From Mikania micrantha (Eukaryota; Streptophyta; Magnoliopsida; Asterales; Asteraceae), in NCBI GenBank assembly GCA_009363875.1, contig CM018688.1, forward strand, positions 59,621,001 through 59,685,000: a stretch of 64,000 bases of DNA, in the 5' to 3' direction. A program made the position numbers and the translations under genes. Position 1 is the first letter of the stretch; each line of letters starts with the position of its first letter. This document shows, one piece after another, positions 44,928 to 56,078 of this stretch. Under the pieces are notes generated by a model. That model did no database searches. It saw only the letters and a list, made by a program, of their open reading frames with translations, and was not told the DNA's origin.

Positions 44928-46273
44928 TGTAACATCTGTACAGTAATCATGGTAGTCATAGATCAGGATAGACAATGAGTACATGTTAGTCTTTATATCA
45001 GTGTGATTCTTGTTCAATATGTCAATGTGCCTATGTTAGTCTTTACAATTTTGAAAATCATCAAAAATAATCCAAGACATCCATTTTTTTACAACTTAAA
45101 ATGTTCAATTACGTAACCGTAATAACGCGTGCGTAAAAATACGCGAAACCGCCACCAAGCAAGACTGAACACGCGGGGAACCCTTGAGGTATAAAAACCC
45201 TAAATATGGGTCATCTTCTTCATTAAATTGCAGCACCTAGAACTTTCTCTCTCTACATTTTCGTTTAGTCTCTCTCTGTCTACAAAACTCATACAAAATC
45301 AGCCATAACTCTCTCAAATCTTCGTCAAATCACGTGTATAATATATCAAAACGATAGTCTCAACGAGGGGAAGCATTTAGTACAAGGGATCAGTGCTGGT
45401 TCGAAGTATTTTGGCTGGAATTCTAGAGAGAAGGTACTGATTAGTAGAGTTTACACTATTCATCATCTTCTTCATTTCAAAATCATGAACTAGCTCTTTA
45501 AACTCGACAACAAGACCCCAAATTCCTTTATAAAACTTTTGGAGATGGTTGATTAATGGATTCAAGGGCTGGAAACAGGTGTAGCGGGTTTAGGCCAAGG
45601 CAGCAGTTAGCGTTTTAAATATGTTTTAAAAACTAACTGCAGATTGGATGCGCTACGGTAATATGGATTTGCTGCTAATTAGCTTTACGAGCATAGGTCG
45701 TATTGACCGGGTATGTCAACACGGAGTTTATCTTCTGAGAAAACTCATTTGTATAGCTCGTGTTGAATGCGTTTGCTGACTACTTTTCTGACTCCAAACG
45801 TATTTTTGGACTCGATTATATGTTGGCTTTTCTAGTAGACAGTCATTCGACTGTTTGCACACGTTATACTTACTCCATGTTAGTTTGGATTGCAACTATC
45901 CATATTATTTTCATTCACTGTTTTATACATATGTTTTACAATGCAGATTCATATTGACAAATGTTAAACCTATTGTTCTCACCAACTACTTTTGTAGTTG
46001 ACAGTTATTTTTCACGTGTTTCAGGTAATACGGTTTAGAGCTTCACAAGGAAAACTAAGGAGACTATAGTTAATATAGAACAAGATGAAGAAACAAGCTA
46101 GGATGGATTAGAAACTCACATAATCCTGATAGAATGCTTGTAACTAAACAATTGCCTAACTTTATGAAACTTAATAATGCATTGTGGTTGTTCTTATTCA
46201 ATACTTGTGCATGATTCAACCATCATTCGTCACCGCGACATAGATTTTGCACGCGGCGTAGGGGAGTGTGACA
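44928..46273 (+). mobile_element. Solo LTR (1346 bp) with TSD AGCAT in copia E
   Basis: TGTAACATCTGTAC...GGGAGTGTGACA lies between AGCAT (44923-44927) and AGCAT (46274-46278). Removing it and one AGCAT restores GGKIS-MNGTVTNGTLSLEDVYYVEELNHNLLSV in frame. It contains a TATA box (GGTATAAAAACCC near 45190) followed by a CT-rich leader, so plus orientation is likely. No internal region is present, so it is a solo LTR left by LTR-LTR recombination, or a small TRIM-like element. Confidence 0.85.
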
Positions 46274-46278
46274 AGCAT

Positions 46279-46500
46279 GAACGGCACAGTCACAAATGGA
46301 ACTCTAAGTTTAGAGGATGTGTATTATGTTGAAGAACTCAATCACAACTTATTAAGTGTCACTCAGATCTGTGAAAAAACGTTTCAACACACTTCACAAA
46401 CAAAGAGTGTCTCATTCTAAAGCCCGGATTTGTCGTGTCGAGAAGAGGATCTTGATGAGGACTCCAAGAATCAACAATGCCTATATCTTCAGTATGAATT
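46279..46500 (+). pseudogene. copia E pre-integrase fragment
   Basis: NGTLSLEDVYYVEELNHNLLSVTQICEK then, after a frameshift, RILMRTPRINNAYIFSMN. This is the Sirevirus-type region between protease and integrase. The integrase zinc finger and catalytic core that should follow are deleted or displaced by the next block. Confidence 0.8.
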
Positions 46501-46790
46501 TTGACCAGTACGACCTGGTTTGGGGTGAAACGGCCAAAACTAGGTCGTCTATAGGTCAGTACTGGCTGTCTTGGCAAGACGGCCCGTACATGTCAGTACG
46601 GCCCGTCCTGATTCAAATCATTGTCTTATGTTTCAGGGAATTCTGTACGATGAATGAGACTGGCCGTACTGACCAGTACGGCCAGTCTTGCTCCCAATCA
46701 TTGTCATAGGTTGTCGGAGAGAATGTTTGACCGAGTACTAAGACGGGTCGTACTGGGCAGTACAGGCCGTCTCAGGGGTGTATTTTTAAA
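46500..46790. repeat. GC-rich palindrome block, origin unknown
   Basis: 46658-46687 is a 14-bp perfect hairpin: GACTGGCCGTACTG, AC, CAGTACGGCCAGTC. Related words (GACGGCCCGTACATGTCAGT, CAGTACGGCCCGTC, GACGGGTCGTACTG) occur at 46570-46610 and 46740-46770. The block is open on the plus strand but resembles no protein I know. It may be part of a broken LTR. Confidence 0.65.
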
Positions 46791-47245
46791 AAATGGGGTG
46801 TAAGAATAACACAACCCTAAATGTAACTAAAAGTATGGGTCTACCAAATATGGCAAATGTATAGTGCCCCTAAAACTATATATTTGAGGTACAAAAGCTA
46901 ATTGCCACTAAATCGGTAGAAACAAGGAATCAAGAAGAAAACACCAAATCGTGTCGGCACCACAAGAGTACCGATCGAAAGACACAGGAGTTGGAGGAGG
47001 CTGTTGTAGTGGCATAACTTAAATGCCATAAAATACATGTTAATTAATTATGGCATATTTAAAGTGCCACTAAAACTATAATATAAAGGCTTAAATAATA
47101 AGTGCCACTTAAAGTATGGGTCAAACAAATGTGGCACTCTCAAAGTGCCACTAATTCCTATAATAGTGGTACAAAAATTAAATGCCGCTAAAAATGTATG
47201 CTGCTAAAAATGGGTGCCACTAAATGGCATTTTATTTGTAGTACA
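46790..47245. mobile_element. CACTA-like transposon remnant (subterminal repeats)
   Basis: At least six copies of GTGCCACTAAA-like words occur in both orientations, and the right end reads ATTTTATTTGTAGTA near 47242, close to the inverse of CACTACAAA. Clustered subterminal repeats and a CACTA-type end suggest a non-autonomous CACTA element. The left end and 3-bp TSD were not identified. Confidence 0.45.
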
Positions 47246-47249
47246 GAAC

Positions 47250-47755
47250 GCTTATGAAGCTGCACGGACCACGCTGTTAGAGTTCAAACTGCCAATATTT
47301 TTCTGGGCTGAAGCTGTTAACACAGTTTGTTATGTTCAAAACCAAGCACTGTTAAACAAACGCCATTAGAAGACTCCCAATGAGATTTTCTTCAACCAGA
47401 AGCCAAAGGTTGATCATTTCAAGTGGTTTGGTTGTCTGTACACTCTCCTCCACACTGAGCCAAATCACAAGTTCGATGACAAGGCTATGTTATTTTGTGG
47501 GCTATTCATTTGAGAAAGTTTCCTACTGGGTATACAACAAGAAGACCCGAATGATTGTCGAGTCATACTATATTGATTGGCAAGAGATGAACAATACTGA
47601 TGCCGGTTCTGGTCCAAACTGGTTATTTGAGTACGATTCTACATTTGAGCCCTTCAACACTTCATCTGAGAGTGCAGGACCATCTGAGCCAACCGACAGC
47701 TTCTACAAGGGTGTGGAATCTGGTTCCGTTGCCCAAGGGGAAACTGCCAATTAAT
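47250..47755 (+). pseudogene. copia E integrase C-terminal part
   Basis: AYEAARTTLLEFKLPIFFWAEAVNTVCYVQNQALLNKRH, stop, KTPNEIFFNQKPKVDHFKWFGCLYTLLHTEPNHKFDDKAM, the standard end of a copia integrase. It ends with a stop after a 42-bp sequence (47711-47752) that is a near copy of 47876-47917. Confidence 0.82.
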
Positions 47756-49265
47756 TCTTGTTTATATTCCAATTTTATTTCACAGGTCGAACCCAAGGAT
47801 GTCAAGATGGCTCTTAAGGAGTCAAGATGGGTCGAGGCGATGCATGAAGAACTGATGCAGTTTCAGAAGCTCAAGGTGTGGAATCTGGTTCCGTTACCCA
47901 AGGGGAAACTGCCAATTGGAACTAGATGGGTCTTTAGAAACAAAAGATATGATTCGGGTGTGATCATCAGAAATAAAACTAGGTTGGTAGTTCAGGGCTT
48001 TGCACCAATCGCAAGACTTGAAGCTATTCGTATCTTCTTGGCCTATGCTTCGTACATGAACTTCACTATTTATCAGATGGATGTGAAGACCGCCTTCTTG
48101 TTTGGAAAGGTCAAGGAAGAGATCTATGTATGTCAGCCCCCGGGTTCGAGGATTCGCAGTATCCCGACCATGTCTACAAGCTAGACAAAGTCCTTTATGG
48201 TTTTCATCAGGCACCGCAAGCGTGGTATGCAACACTTACAGATCATCTGCTTGCAAATGGATATACCCGAGGAGCCATTGATCAGACATTGTTCGTTCGC
48301 AAGGATAAGGATGATTTGATTCTCGTCCAAATCTATGTGGATGGCATTATTTTCGGTTCCATGAGCTCGGTGCTATGCAGAGAATTTGAGGCTGTGATAA
48401 AGAAAAAGTTTGAGATGAGTGCAATGGGGGAAATGACCTTCTTCTTGGGTCTCCGGGTAAAGAAGGATCCTAAGGGTGTGTTGATTCATCAGGGCAAGTA
48501 CGTTACCGACAGTCTCCCCAAGTTCAACATGTTGGAATCAAAGCCCGCATCCATTCCTATGGCTGCTTGTCCCGTCTTGACTTTGGATTCTGATGGTGAA
48601 GATGTTGATCAGCACCCTTACCGTTCGATGATTGGCTCACTGATGTACCTGACCGCTAGCCGACAAGACATCATGTTTTCTGTATGTCAGTGTGTCATAT
48701 ATCAAGAAAATCCGAAGGCTTCTCATTTGATTGCTGTTAAGAGGATCTTTTGCTACCTCGTTGGAAAACCTCGTCTAGGTTTTTGGTATCCTAAGAACTC
48801 CGAGTTTCGTTTATTTGCTTACTCTGACAGCGATTTTGGTGGTTGCAACTTAGACAGGAAATCAACCACAGGAGGATGTCAATACTTAGGAGATCGCCTT
48901 GCCTCGTGGCAATTCAAGAAACAGACAACCGTGCGAAAGCTGAGTATGTCACTGCTTCCAGTTGCTGCTCTCAAGTTATCTGGATGCAACAGCAACTCCT
49001 CGATTACGGTTTGAACTTTCATGACTCTCCTATTTATTGTGATAATGAATCCACTCTACAGATCGTCAAGAATCCGGTACAACACTCCAAAACTAAACAC
49101 ATTGACATCTGGATTCACTTTATCCATGATTGTTTCGAACAGAAACTAATTCATCTTGAAAAGGTCCACACAGATGATAATGTGACGGATCTTTTCACAA
49201 AACTGTTCGACACAGCTCGATTCCACCATTTGCTTGCCTCTCTCAAACTAATAAGTTTTGATTAA
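47756..49265 (+). pseudogene. copia E reverse transcriptase and RNase H
   Basis: RT: SQVEPKDVKMALKESRWVEAMHEELMQFQKLKVWNLVPLP, GTRWVFRNKRYDSGVIIRNKTRLVVQGF, MDVKTAFLFGKVKEEIYVCQPPG, a frameshift near 48150, KVLYGFHQAPQAWYATL, and the polymerase motif IYVDGIIFGS (YVDD changed to YVDG). RNase H: AYSDSDFGGCNLDRKSTTGG, a frameshift near 48900, AEYVTASSCCSQVIWMQQQL, YCDNESTLQIVKNPVQHSKTKHIDI. The pattern fits Sirevirus copia elements. Confidence 0.88.
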
Positions 49266-50290
49266 AAAAGCATTGTAAATACTGTAAAAGTTGTGTTTTG
49301 TTTTATTTTTATTATTTAGATCACAAATTTAGGGAAGAATATTTACAAAAACTACAAAAAGATTTTCGGTTTTTGAGTCAGACTAAGATGATCTACAAGT
49401 TTAGGGGGGTGAATTTTAAGAAAACAACAAAAAGATTTTACACTTTCAAATTTTAAGAAAAATACAAAAAGATTTTATGTGGATGGTCAAGTGGAGTGGT
49501 TCAATTGAGAAGTGAAATGATTTCTCACACCCAGAAGCCTAAAATTAATTTTTAAAGAATAACAACCTTAGATAACTATAAATCACTAAGAAGTTAAAAA
49601 CATTTTCCAAATGAAAGGATTGGACATGATCATTCAAAAATTTTAATATATAAATAAGAGAGAAGTAAGTAAAACCAGATCACCGGAAAAATACAACAAC
49701 TATTTGACTTTTTGCGTAAGTCTTTAAGTCAAAACAAGATGGTGTTTCGATAAACTTGAAATTGTTTTGAAAAATTCGGGTATTTTCCATGTTTTGTGCA
49801 AACAAAGAGCGAATATACATACTGAAGCATCCTCTGTTTTGCGTAAGCAAAGACCTGGATGTGTGACGTTAAGGCTAATGTGTCTGCAGATCAATAATGT
49901 AAAAGATGCCAATGAGCATAAAGATGATAGAACCCCTTCTTGTTCTTGATTCTAATCTAATAGATAGGTTGTTTTCTCTTCTCACCTTAAACACTGTTGA
50001 AACGTTTTAAGATCGTTGAAACACAATCAAAGTTTGAAACAAAAGATTTCACAAAAATTCATAGGTTGCATGTTAATCTGGTTTTACGATCTAATTGATC
50101 ATAAGTCTTATTTTTGAATTATGGATTAACGAGTGGAAATTATTGGTGGGGTATAATTATTTCAAGGTTGTGTTTCCGTAAGAAATTATTTTAAGGTGGT
50201 CAAATTTCTTATACATATTTGATTCCACGAAATTGACCCAACTCAACGTTGAACTTGTCCAAAGTTTTTGAGTTTATTTTATTTTATTTT
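49266..50290 (+). other. copia E post-pol spacer with A-rich repeats and PPT-like run
   Basis: Non-coding. Three copies of an AAAANACAAAAAGATTTT-like word occur near 49348, 49425 and 49460, and a PPT-like TTTAGGGGGGTGAATTTT lies at about 49400. No conserved protein is seen. Confidence 0.5.
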
Positions 50291-50299
50291 ATTTAAATT

Positions 50300-51018
50300 A
50301 GAAAATTTTAAATTAATTAATCAGCACTCGAAAATGTGCAGTCGAAATTTTGTACTCGAACCGTGCCTATAAATACTTTGAGTAAGCACAAAATCGAGTA
50401 CCACAATTTTCGAGTACAGACTCTTTCTCTCTCCGGTGATCTCGATTTCTGTGCACTCTCTCAAAACTCCGCTCTGACCACTTTGTAGATCAGGCTTAGG
50501 CGAACGTTGGTATAGATTTTGGTAAAATTTTAACTGGTAAATAAAAAGTTATGGGACAAAAACACATTTCGAGTACTTTGGTCCGCTAACCGATAGAATC
50601 TTGGACAAATCACCACGAAAAACTCAAAATTGGAAGGCGATCTTCTTGTATGTTAGTCGCCTCCTAATTTCGAGCATTTCGAGTATAAATTGGAGTTCTA
50701 AGGAGCAAAATTGAAGGAGTTATGAAGCTTGAGGAGTTCTCGAAAAATTAAATTTCGAGTACAAACTTCGAGTAGAAGTTTCGAGTACAGATTTTCGAAT
50801 ACAACCAAAATTTCGTGTACGCCATTTTCGATTATAGATTTTCGAATACAACTAAAATTTCGAGAACTCTACAAATTTCGTGAACTCCTGAAACGTGAAC
50901 TTCCATTGACTTGGTGACTTTGACTTGAACTCGTTTGACCTAGACTTGGACTTTGATATTTGACCTTTGATATTTGACCCTTGACTTTTGACTTTAGCGT
51001 CAACTAACTTAACTAGTT
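50300..51018 (+). promoter_or_regulatory. TATA-containing upstream region of the E post-pol ORF, with TTCGAGTAC repeats
   Basis: TATAAATA at 50368-50375 is followed by a CT-rich stretch (CTCTTTCTCTCTCC near 50421). TTCGAGTAC or its inverse GTACTCGAA occurs at least six times (about 50352, 50408, 50567, 50754, 50779, with variants). The ORF begins at 51019. This looks like a separate promoter and leader, but it might be an inserted LTR. Confidence 0.45.
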
Positions 51019-51302
51019 TTGTTTCAGATGGGTGACTTACGGTTCATGCCAGACCACAACATGTCTGTGTATGTCGAAGACCTTCTAGAAAAACACTCCA
51101 TGTTCAAGAGCATGGTAGAAGGGCTGATTTTATCTCCTGTCAACTATGCGATTATGGAGCACCCCGAGATCATCTCCGAGTATATTCACATCTTCTGGAA
51201 CTCGATTACTGAGCGCAACGACACCAATGGCACTGCCAGCCTGATAGGAAAAGTTCAAGGTCAACCCATTATCATTACAGTGCAGATCCTTAGGGAATGT
51301 CT
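51019..51302 (+). pseudogene. Post-pol ORF of copia E, N-terminal part
   Basis: The ATG at 51019 opens a 95-codon frame: GDLRFMPDHNMSVYVEDLLEKHSMFKSMVEGLILSPVNYAIMEHPEIISEYIHIFWNSITERND, ending ILRECL at the solo LTR. The pattern (DxHNM near the N-terminus, then a conserved IFW/QFW) matches a protein family I recall from predicted proteins of Asteraceae retrotransposons, where it lies downstream of copia pol. Its function is unknown. Position is like the env-like ORF of Sireviruses, but no signal peptide or membrane segment is visible here. It continues at 53438. Confidence 0.65.
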
Positions 51303-53432
51303 TGTCACAACCCCACATCTCGTCACCTGAGATGATGTCATTCGTCACTCTGAGATGGTTGCGGAAGCATAGTGGTGATGTCTCAGAGATGAGGTGTGAC
51401 TTACTTGATCCGGTATCACAACACATAGATTGACTTAAAGTAAATATATTACAAGGATCATCGTTGCAATCAACTATACAATTTACAAACTAGGTTTATT
51501 ACATGACTAACTTATTTAATTAGAATTATATATAAAGCGCATCCTCACCTGTCAGTCACTTTATCCTTGCAAAAGTTTTAAGTTTAAAACGTGAGCACAA
51601 AGCTGGTGAGTTCGTAAAGTTCATCTTCAACAATATGATATGCAATACAAGTTCTCACGATGTTCAGTTCAAGATAACCATGGGACCCGTATCTAGTTCC
51701 TTTCGGACTGTTCTTGCTCTATAAGATACTACTCGTCAGTAACATCTTAATGCCTCATTGTCTTAATGTCTATCACAACATTAATAAGTTCGAAAAACAT
51801 GTAACAAACATTCACAGCAAGGGGAGTTGCAGACTCCTAGCAAATGGGTTGTCAGCCGATAGTATTATCATTGTTCCCCGTTTGAACCCACATGGGTTCG
51901 CTAGATACAGTTCAAAAATGAGGACTTTTGATACTGTGATAGAGTTCTGTTATCCAGGCAAAATCCCATGAAATCCACAAGTTCTTAATAAATCACATGA
52001 AATCACGCAGATAACAGTGATACATCTCATATGTTTAATAAAAGTTCCACAGTAATACCCCGATGTTTGTAAAGCATTAAAAAGAAAAGGGGTTGTACGA
52101 AACTCACTTGATAACTTAGAAGTAGCAGAATTTCACACGACTGATAGTAATAGAGTGATTCTGCATTTATTTATGTTTAATGAGTTATTTATGTTTTAAC
52201 TTACTGATTAGATCTTTGTGAACGTCCAATGTCAAAGACATTGTCTTACAGTCAGCAAACTGAGGTTAAGTATTTAATTAGTTAATTTAATGTTATATCA
52301 TACAATGTATGATAATGTAGGAACCTACACTGAATTAGGTTCCTAATACAAGGTTGATGACACACTTGATTAATCAGAATAATCTCGGATTAATCAAATA
52401 GTTAATATTGTTGATTATAATGCTAAAACAGTTTCTAGATAGATTAATGGCTTAGAAATGGTCAATCTTTGTTATTGATTACCCAAATATCATGAAATAT
52501 CACAATGTAGCATTAGAATAGGTTTAATAACCATGTTTAACATACTAATCTGACTGTTATCAAAAACATCAGATAATCGTTCCAATGAGTATGTTAATGA
52601 TTGTGATTAATTTGAAACACTTGGATTTAACCTTGTATTTCAAAGATTAATCAAACTAATCACCTACATTGTCATAATCAAATGGTTTAAACCATAATAA
52701 TCATGTGTATGATTTCATGCAAACCGGGCATTACAACGGATCAAAACAAGGATTTACACGTTAAAACATCGTGTTCTTCGTTTATAATCAATCCTAGCCA
52801 TAATCTAGGCAATAATAAACAACCCTAACTATACCATTACGTTCAAAATCATGATCTAATCAATCAAAATCAAGCTAGAAGGTTAAAAAGGACCATTACC
52901 TGATCTGACAGATTTCTGAGCGTAAAACGACGATCAGGGCTTGCAGAAACGTTCCCTAGCGCGATCAGGATGTTTAGAAACCTTTGAAATGGAGATTTGA
53001 TGGTTTAAGGGCTGGAAGAAGTCGAGATAGAAGGAAAAAAATGAGTTTCTAGATCCAATCTAATCGTTTTAACATTTCTGCCGACTCAACTGTCCCAGGC
53101 GCATCGCCCCACATGGAAGGTTAGCCCGGGGCGTACCACGCAAGAGGGGGAAATCCAAGATATTTTCGTGGGTGCCGGGCGTACCGCCTGGGATGAGAGC
53201 CTCACGCTAGGCGTATCGCCTAGCCTCATTTTCCTCTAATTTTTGGATTTTCTTCGTTTCGCAATTCCGGACAATCTATAACTCCGTTTGTAGCACGGTT
53301 TTCGCCTACGTTCATCATTTCTCGCATGCTGTCAACCTGTAATAATTACAACCATCATATCAACGTGGATTTCTAGAACGACCACATGTGCTCATGTCAT
53401 CGATGACATAATTTTCAACTGCAATTGTCACA
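51303..53432 (+). mobile_element. Solo LTR (2130 bp) with TSD TGTCT inside the post-pol ORF
   Basis: TGTCACAACCCC...AATTGTCACA lies between TGTCT (51298-51302) and TGTCT (53433-53437). Excision joins ILRECL to QFGDKATDPIEL. The ends resemble gypsy A/H LTRs, and by analogy the LTR is probably in minus orientation, although the annotation strand is nominal. It contains a GC-rich palindrome cluster at 53096-53226. No internal coding region, PBS or PPT is present. Confidence 0.88.
53096..53226. repeat. GGCGTAYCGCC palindrome cluster in the solo LTR
   Basis: CCAGGCGCATCGCCCCA, CCCGGGGCGTACCACGC, CCGGGCGTACCGCCTGGG and CTAGGCGTATCGCCTAG follow each other within 130 bp. The last is a perfect inverted repeat with a 3-nt centre. 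Confidence 0.8.
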
Positions 53433-54010
53433 TGTCTACAGTTTGGTGACAAGGCAACTGACCCAATTGAACTTCATCACGAGCTTGTTCAAGGAGATGG
53501 GACATGAGGGTGTTTATCCTCCCACTGAGAAAAAGCTACTCCACCCATATTGGAGATATCTAGCACATGTGGTGACTCAGTGCTTGTCGGGAAGGAAAGG
53601 AGGCTATGATGTACTCAATGAGACACTTAGTTCATGCATGGTTGCGCTCGCTTTGGGTGTTGACTTCCACTTTTCGAGAATGATATTCAGGGATATGCAT
53701 GCAAACATCAAGGGAAAGCGGAAAAAGAGATTCATAGCCTTTCCTCGATTCATTCAGATAGTGATCGACAAACGTCATGAGAACCTCGTTCCCACTATCG
53801 GTACACTTGGGATCAAGAGGATGAGGGAGGATATCTTTTCTTATATGATGATGAATAAGAGGGGAAAGAAGCAATATATTGGGGAGCATCCTCTTGTTAA
53901 GTTTGGAAGGTTTGTGAGAGTGGAAGAGGAGGTGGAGGAACAAGGCACTCCTGTAGCATTTGTTGCTCAAGAACTTGATGTTCAGATGCAGGAGCTACAG
54001 CCTTCGTAGC
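53433..54010 (+). pseudogene. Post-pol ORF of copia E, middle part
   Basis: QFGDKATDPIEL joins the N-terminal part; a frameshift near 53480 leads to frame 53425-54009: LFKEMGHEGVYPPTEKKLLHPYWRYLAHVVTQCLSGRKGGYDVLNE, then LALGVDFHFSRMIFRDMHANIKGKRKKRFIAFPRFIQIVID. The SRMIF and FPRFIQ blocks are the best preserved parts of this protein family as I recall it. An acidic Ser-rich stretch follows in another frame (ESSSESSSSSVEEKAVDDV). Confidence 0.65.
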
Positions 54011-54117
54011 CGATGAGCATGACCATCCTCCTGCTGGCACGAGTGCTGAAGCCGGCAAGGCAACTGAGGAATCTTCTTCTGAGTCTTCCTCATCCTCTGT
54101 TGAAGAAAAGGCTGTAG

Positions 54118-54500
54118 ATGATGTCCAAAAGGACAAGGGACCCGAGACTAAAGAAGAAGGCCATGGGCTCGTCTTCGTCTTCTCAGGCTCAGCCTCCACC
54201 ACCTCCACCCGAACCTACACAACCTAAACCACCTCCAACTAAACCACTAACACAACCCAAACTACCACTACCACCAAGACCTAAGCCACCCAATCAACCC
54301 ACAACTACCACCCAAATTCCGACTACACCACCTACTTTCACCACTACCGAAACCACCCAAACCACACATCATCTCCTCCTCATACGCACATCTCACCACC
54401 ACATTCTCCAATTCCCATTCACTTTTCAGAACCACCACCATCTCCACCCAAGAGCTGAAAAGACAAAGGCAAGGCACCATTACATACTCCATCACCATAC
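54118..54500 (+). pseudogene. Post-pol ORF of copia E, proline-rich linker
   Basis: SSSQAQPPPPPPEPTQPKPPPTK, then many PPT and TTT words: a low-complexity Pro/Thr-rich linker between the conserved head and the coiled-coil part. The frame changes at both ends, so the exact register is unsure. Confidence 0.5.
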
Positions 54501-56072
54501 ATGTCTGAGAGGACGCCTGTGGATCTGGATTGGTTGCAAGAGCGAGTGTTCCAATTGGAACAAGATTCAGCCGCCAAGGAAGGACAGATTCTAGGCTTAC
54601 AGGAAGCCATGGTCAAAGTTTGTGATACGTTCAGAAGGCATAATAGAGACCTCGGTCATCTGGAAAGACAAAGCATGCATCTAACAAAGGTTATTGAGGA
54701 GTTGACCGGTTCGAAGCTTGATGATCAGGAAGATGATAAGGTTGATGATGGCAATGATGATGATGATGAAGAAAAGAATGAGAAGAAAGATGAGGATGAT
54801 GAAAAAGATGGCAAAGATAACAAAGGTGACAAGAAGGATGACAATGATGATGATGATAATGCCGGTGGTGACATGGGTCAGGGAGCCAGTTCATCTAGAC
54901 AGAAGGGTGATGAGCCTGCTCAGGACGTTACAAGAGAAACTGATGCTTAAGAGAATCCACCTTCTTCAGAGAAGCCTCTTGATTACATTGATGATTTATT
55001 TGAGGAGCTTCCTGAAAACTTTATGTTTGACGGATTCGGTGATGAGCTCAGTGCAGCGGGACTTGGAAACTTAAATGCTGATGTTTCCATGGATTTAGTT
55101 TTTGATGCAGTATGTGATCAGGAGAGGAAAGAGAATGTCGGATCTTCTACAGGGGCATATGCAGAAGAACCTGAGAATTTCGTGATCGACAATGTTTCTA
55201 CGGATCCATATGTTGACTACTTTTATGCTCACAAGTATATCGACCCTCAAGGACAGGAGGTTGCATTGCTCGGAAAAGTGATAGACAGCTGGTCTGATCG
55301 TCAGAGCAACTGGACTCCTGCTCCTCTCGAGGTGCAACAATCTTGGCTGGGAGATGTTCCTGCAGAGCAGAACGATACTACTTGGACTTCTGATCCTCTT
55401 AATTTATTTGCAGTTCGAAACGAAATATCCAACATTGCTTGTTGGATGTATGACAAGGAGAGACATCTGTATATGATACAGTGGTTGAACGGAAAGCTCG
55501 AGTACTACAAAAGGCCACAAGATTTCTGATCGATGCCCAAGTTTTATCTTCGGAGCATAAACTGTGCAATGTTCTTCAATCCCTCCAAGGACAGTCAAGA
55601 TGAGGTCTTTGCAAAGTTTCTGAAACATCAGTGTGACAAGGACTTCCCGGTTATGAAGACTGTCAAAGGAAGAAGATTCATCTCCTCATGCATAGTAGAT
55701 CTAGTCAAGAAGGAGCCATGGGTCTACTACAAGTATCCTCCTCAAGCAACAGAGAAAGTTGTGCCAATCTCCACACGAGTCCGAGATAATTCATTGGCCA
55801 ACTTCTTGTCATGGTATTTTGATGAGAAGTCCCTTGCTGCTATTATTCTCTGGAACTAAGATGACATCAACGACATCGACATGATTCCGAATCCAATGGA
55901 CCTCTTAAAGTTTGGAAAAGAAGACATGAAGAAGCTTCACAAGTCGCCAATCAGAGTTTATGATGACTGGGACCAAGAAGCAAAACCCTTCACCAGGGTT
56001 GTTGCATTTTCTTTGAAACAGAAGTTATATGATGGTGCAGGTCCTCACTCTGTCTCACTTCCCATCGGTTAA
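54501..56072 (+). pseudogene. Post-pol ORF of copia E, coiled-coil, acidic and C-terminal parts
   Basis: One frame runs from 54501 to 56072, broken only by three in-frame stops (TAA at 54948, TGA at 55527, TAA at 55857). First a likely coiled coil (DLDWLQERVFQLEQDSAAKE, LGHLERQSMHLTKVIEEL), then a strongly charged Asp/Glu/Lys repeat (54716-54870), then a C-terminal region: DYIDDLFEELPENFMFDGFG, NEISNIACWMYDKERHLYMIQWLNGKLEYYKR, KFYLRSINCAMFFNPSKDSQDEVFAKFLKHQCDKDF, DDWDQEAKPFTRVVAFSLKQKLYDGAG. No enzyme motif or membrane segment is seen. Absence of frameshifts over 1.57 kb indicates this part was coding until recently. Confidence 0.65.
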
Positions 56073-56078
56073 CTATAT

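Noticed and set aside
45180..45560. Host gene promoter and first exon inside the 44928-46273 insertion
   Set aside because: TATA and CT-rich leader are present, but the perfect TSD and LTR-type ends explain the segment as an LTR.
54691..54894. His/Cys-rich minus-strand frame
   Set aside because: Complement of the Asp/Glu/Lys-rich repeat of the post-pol ORF; a codon-composition artefact.
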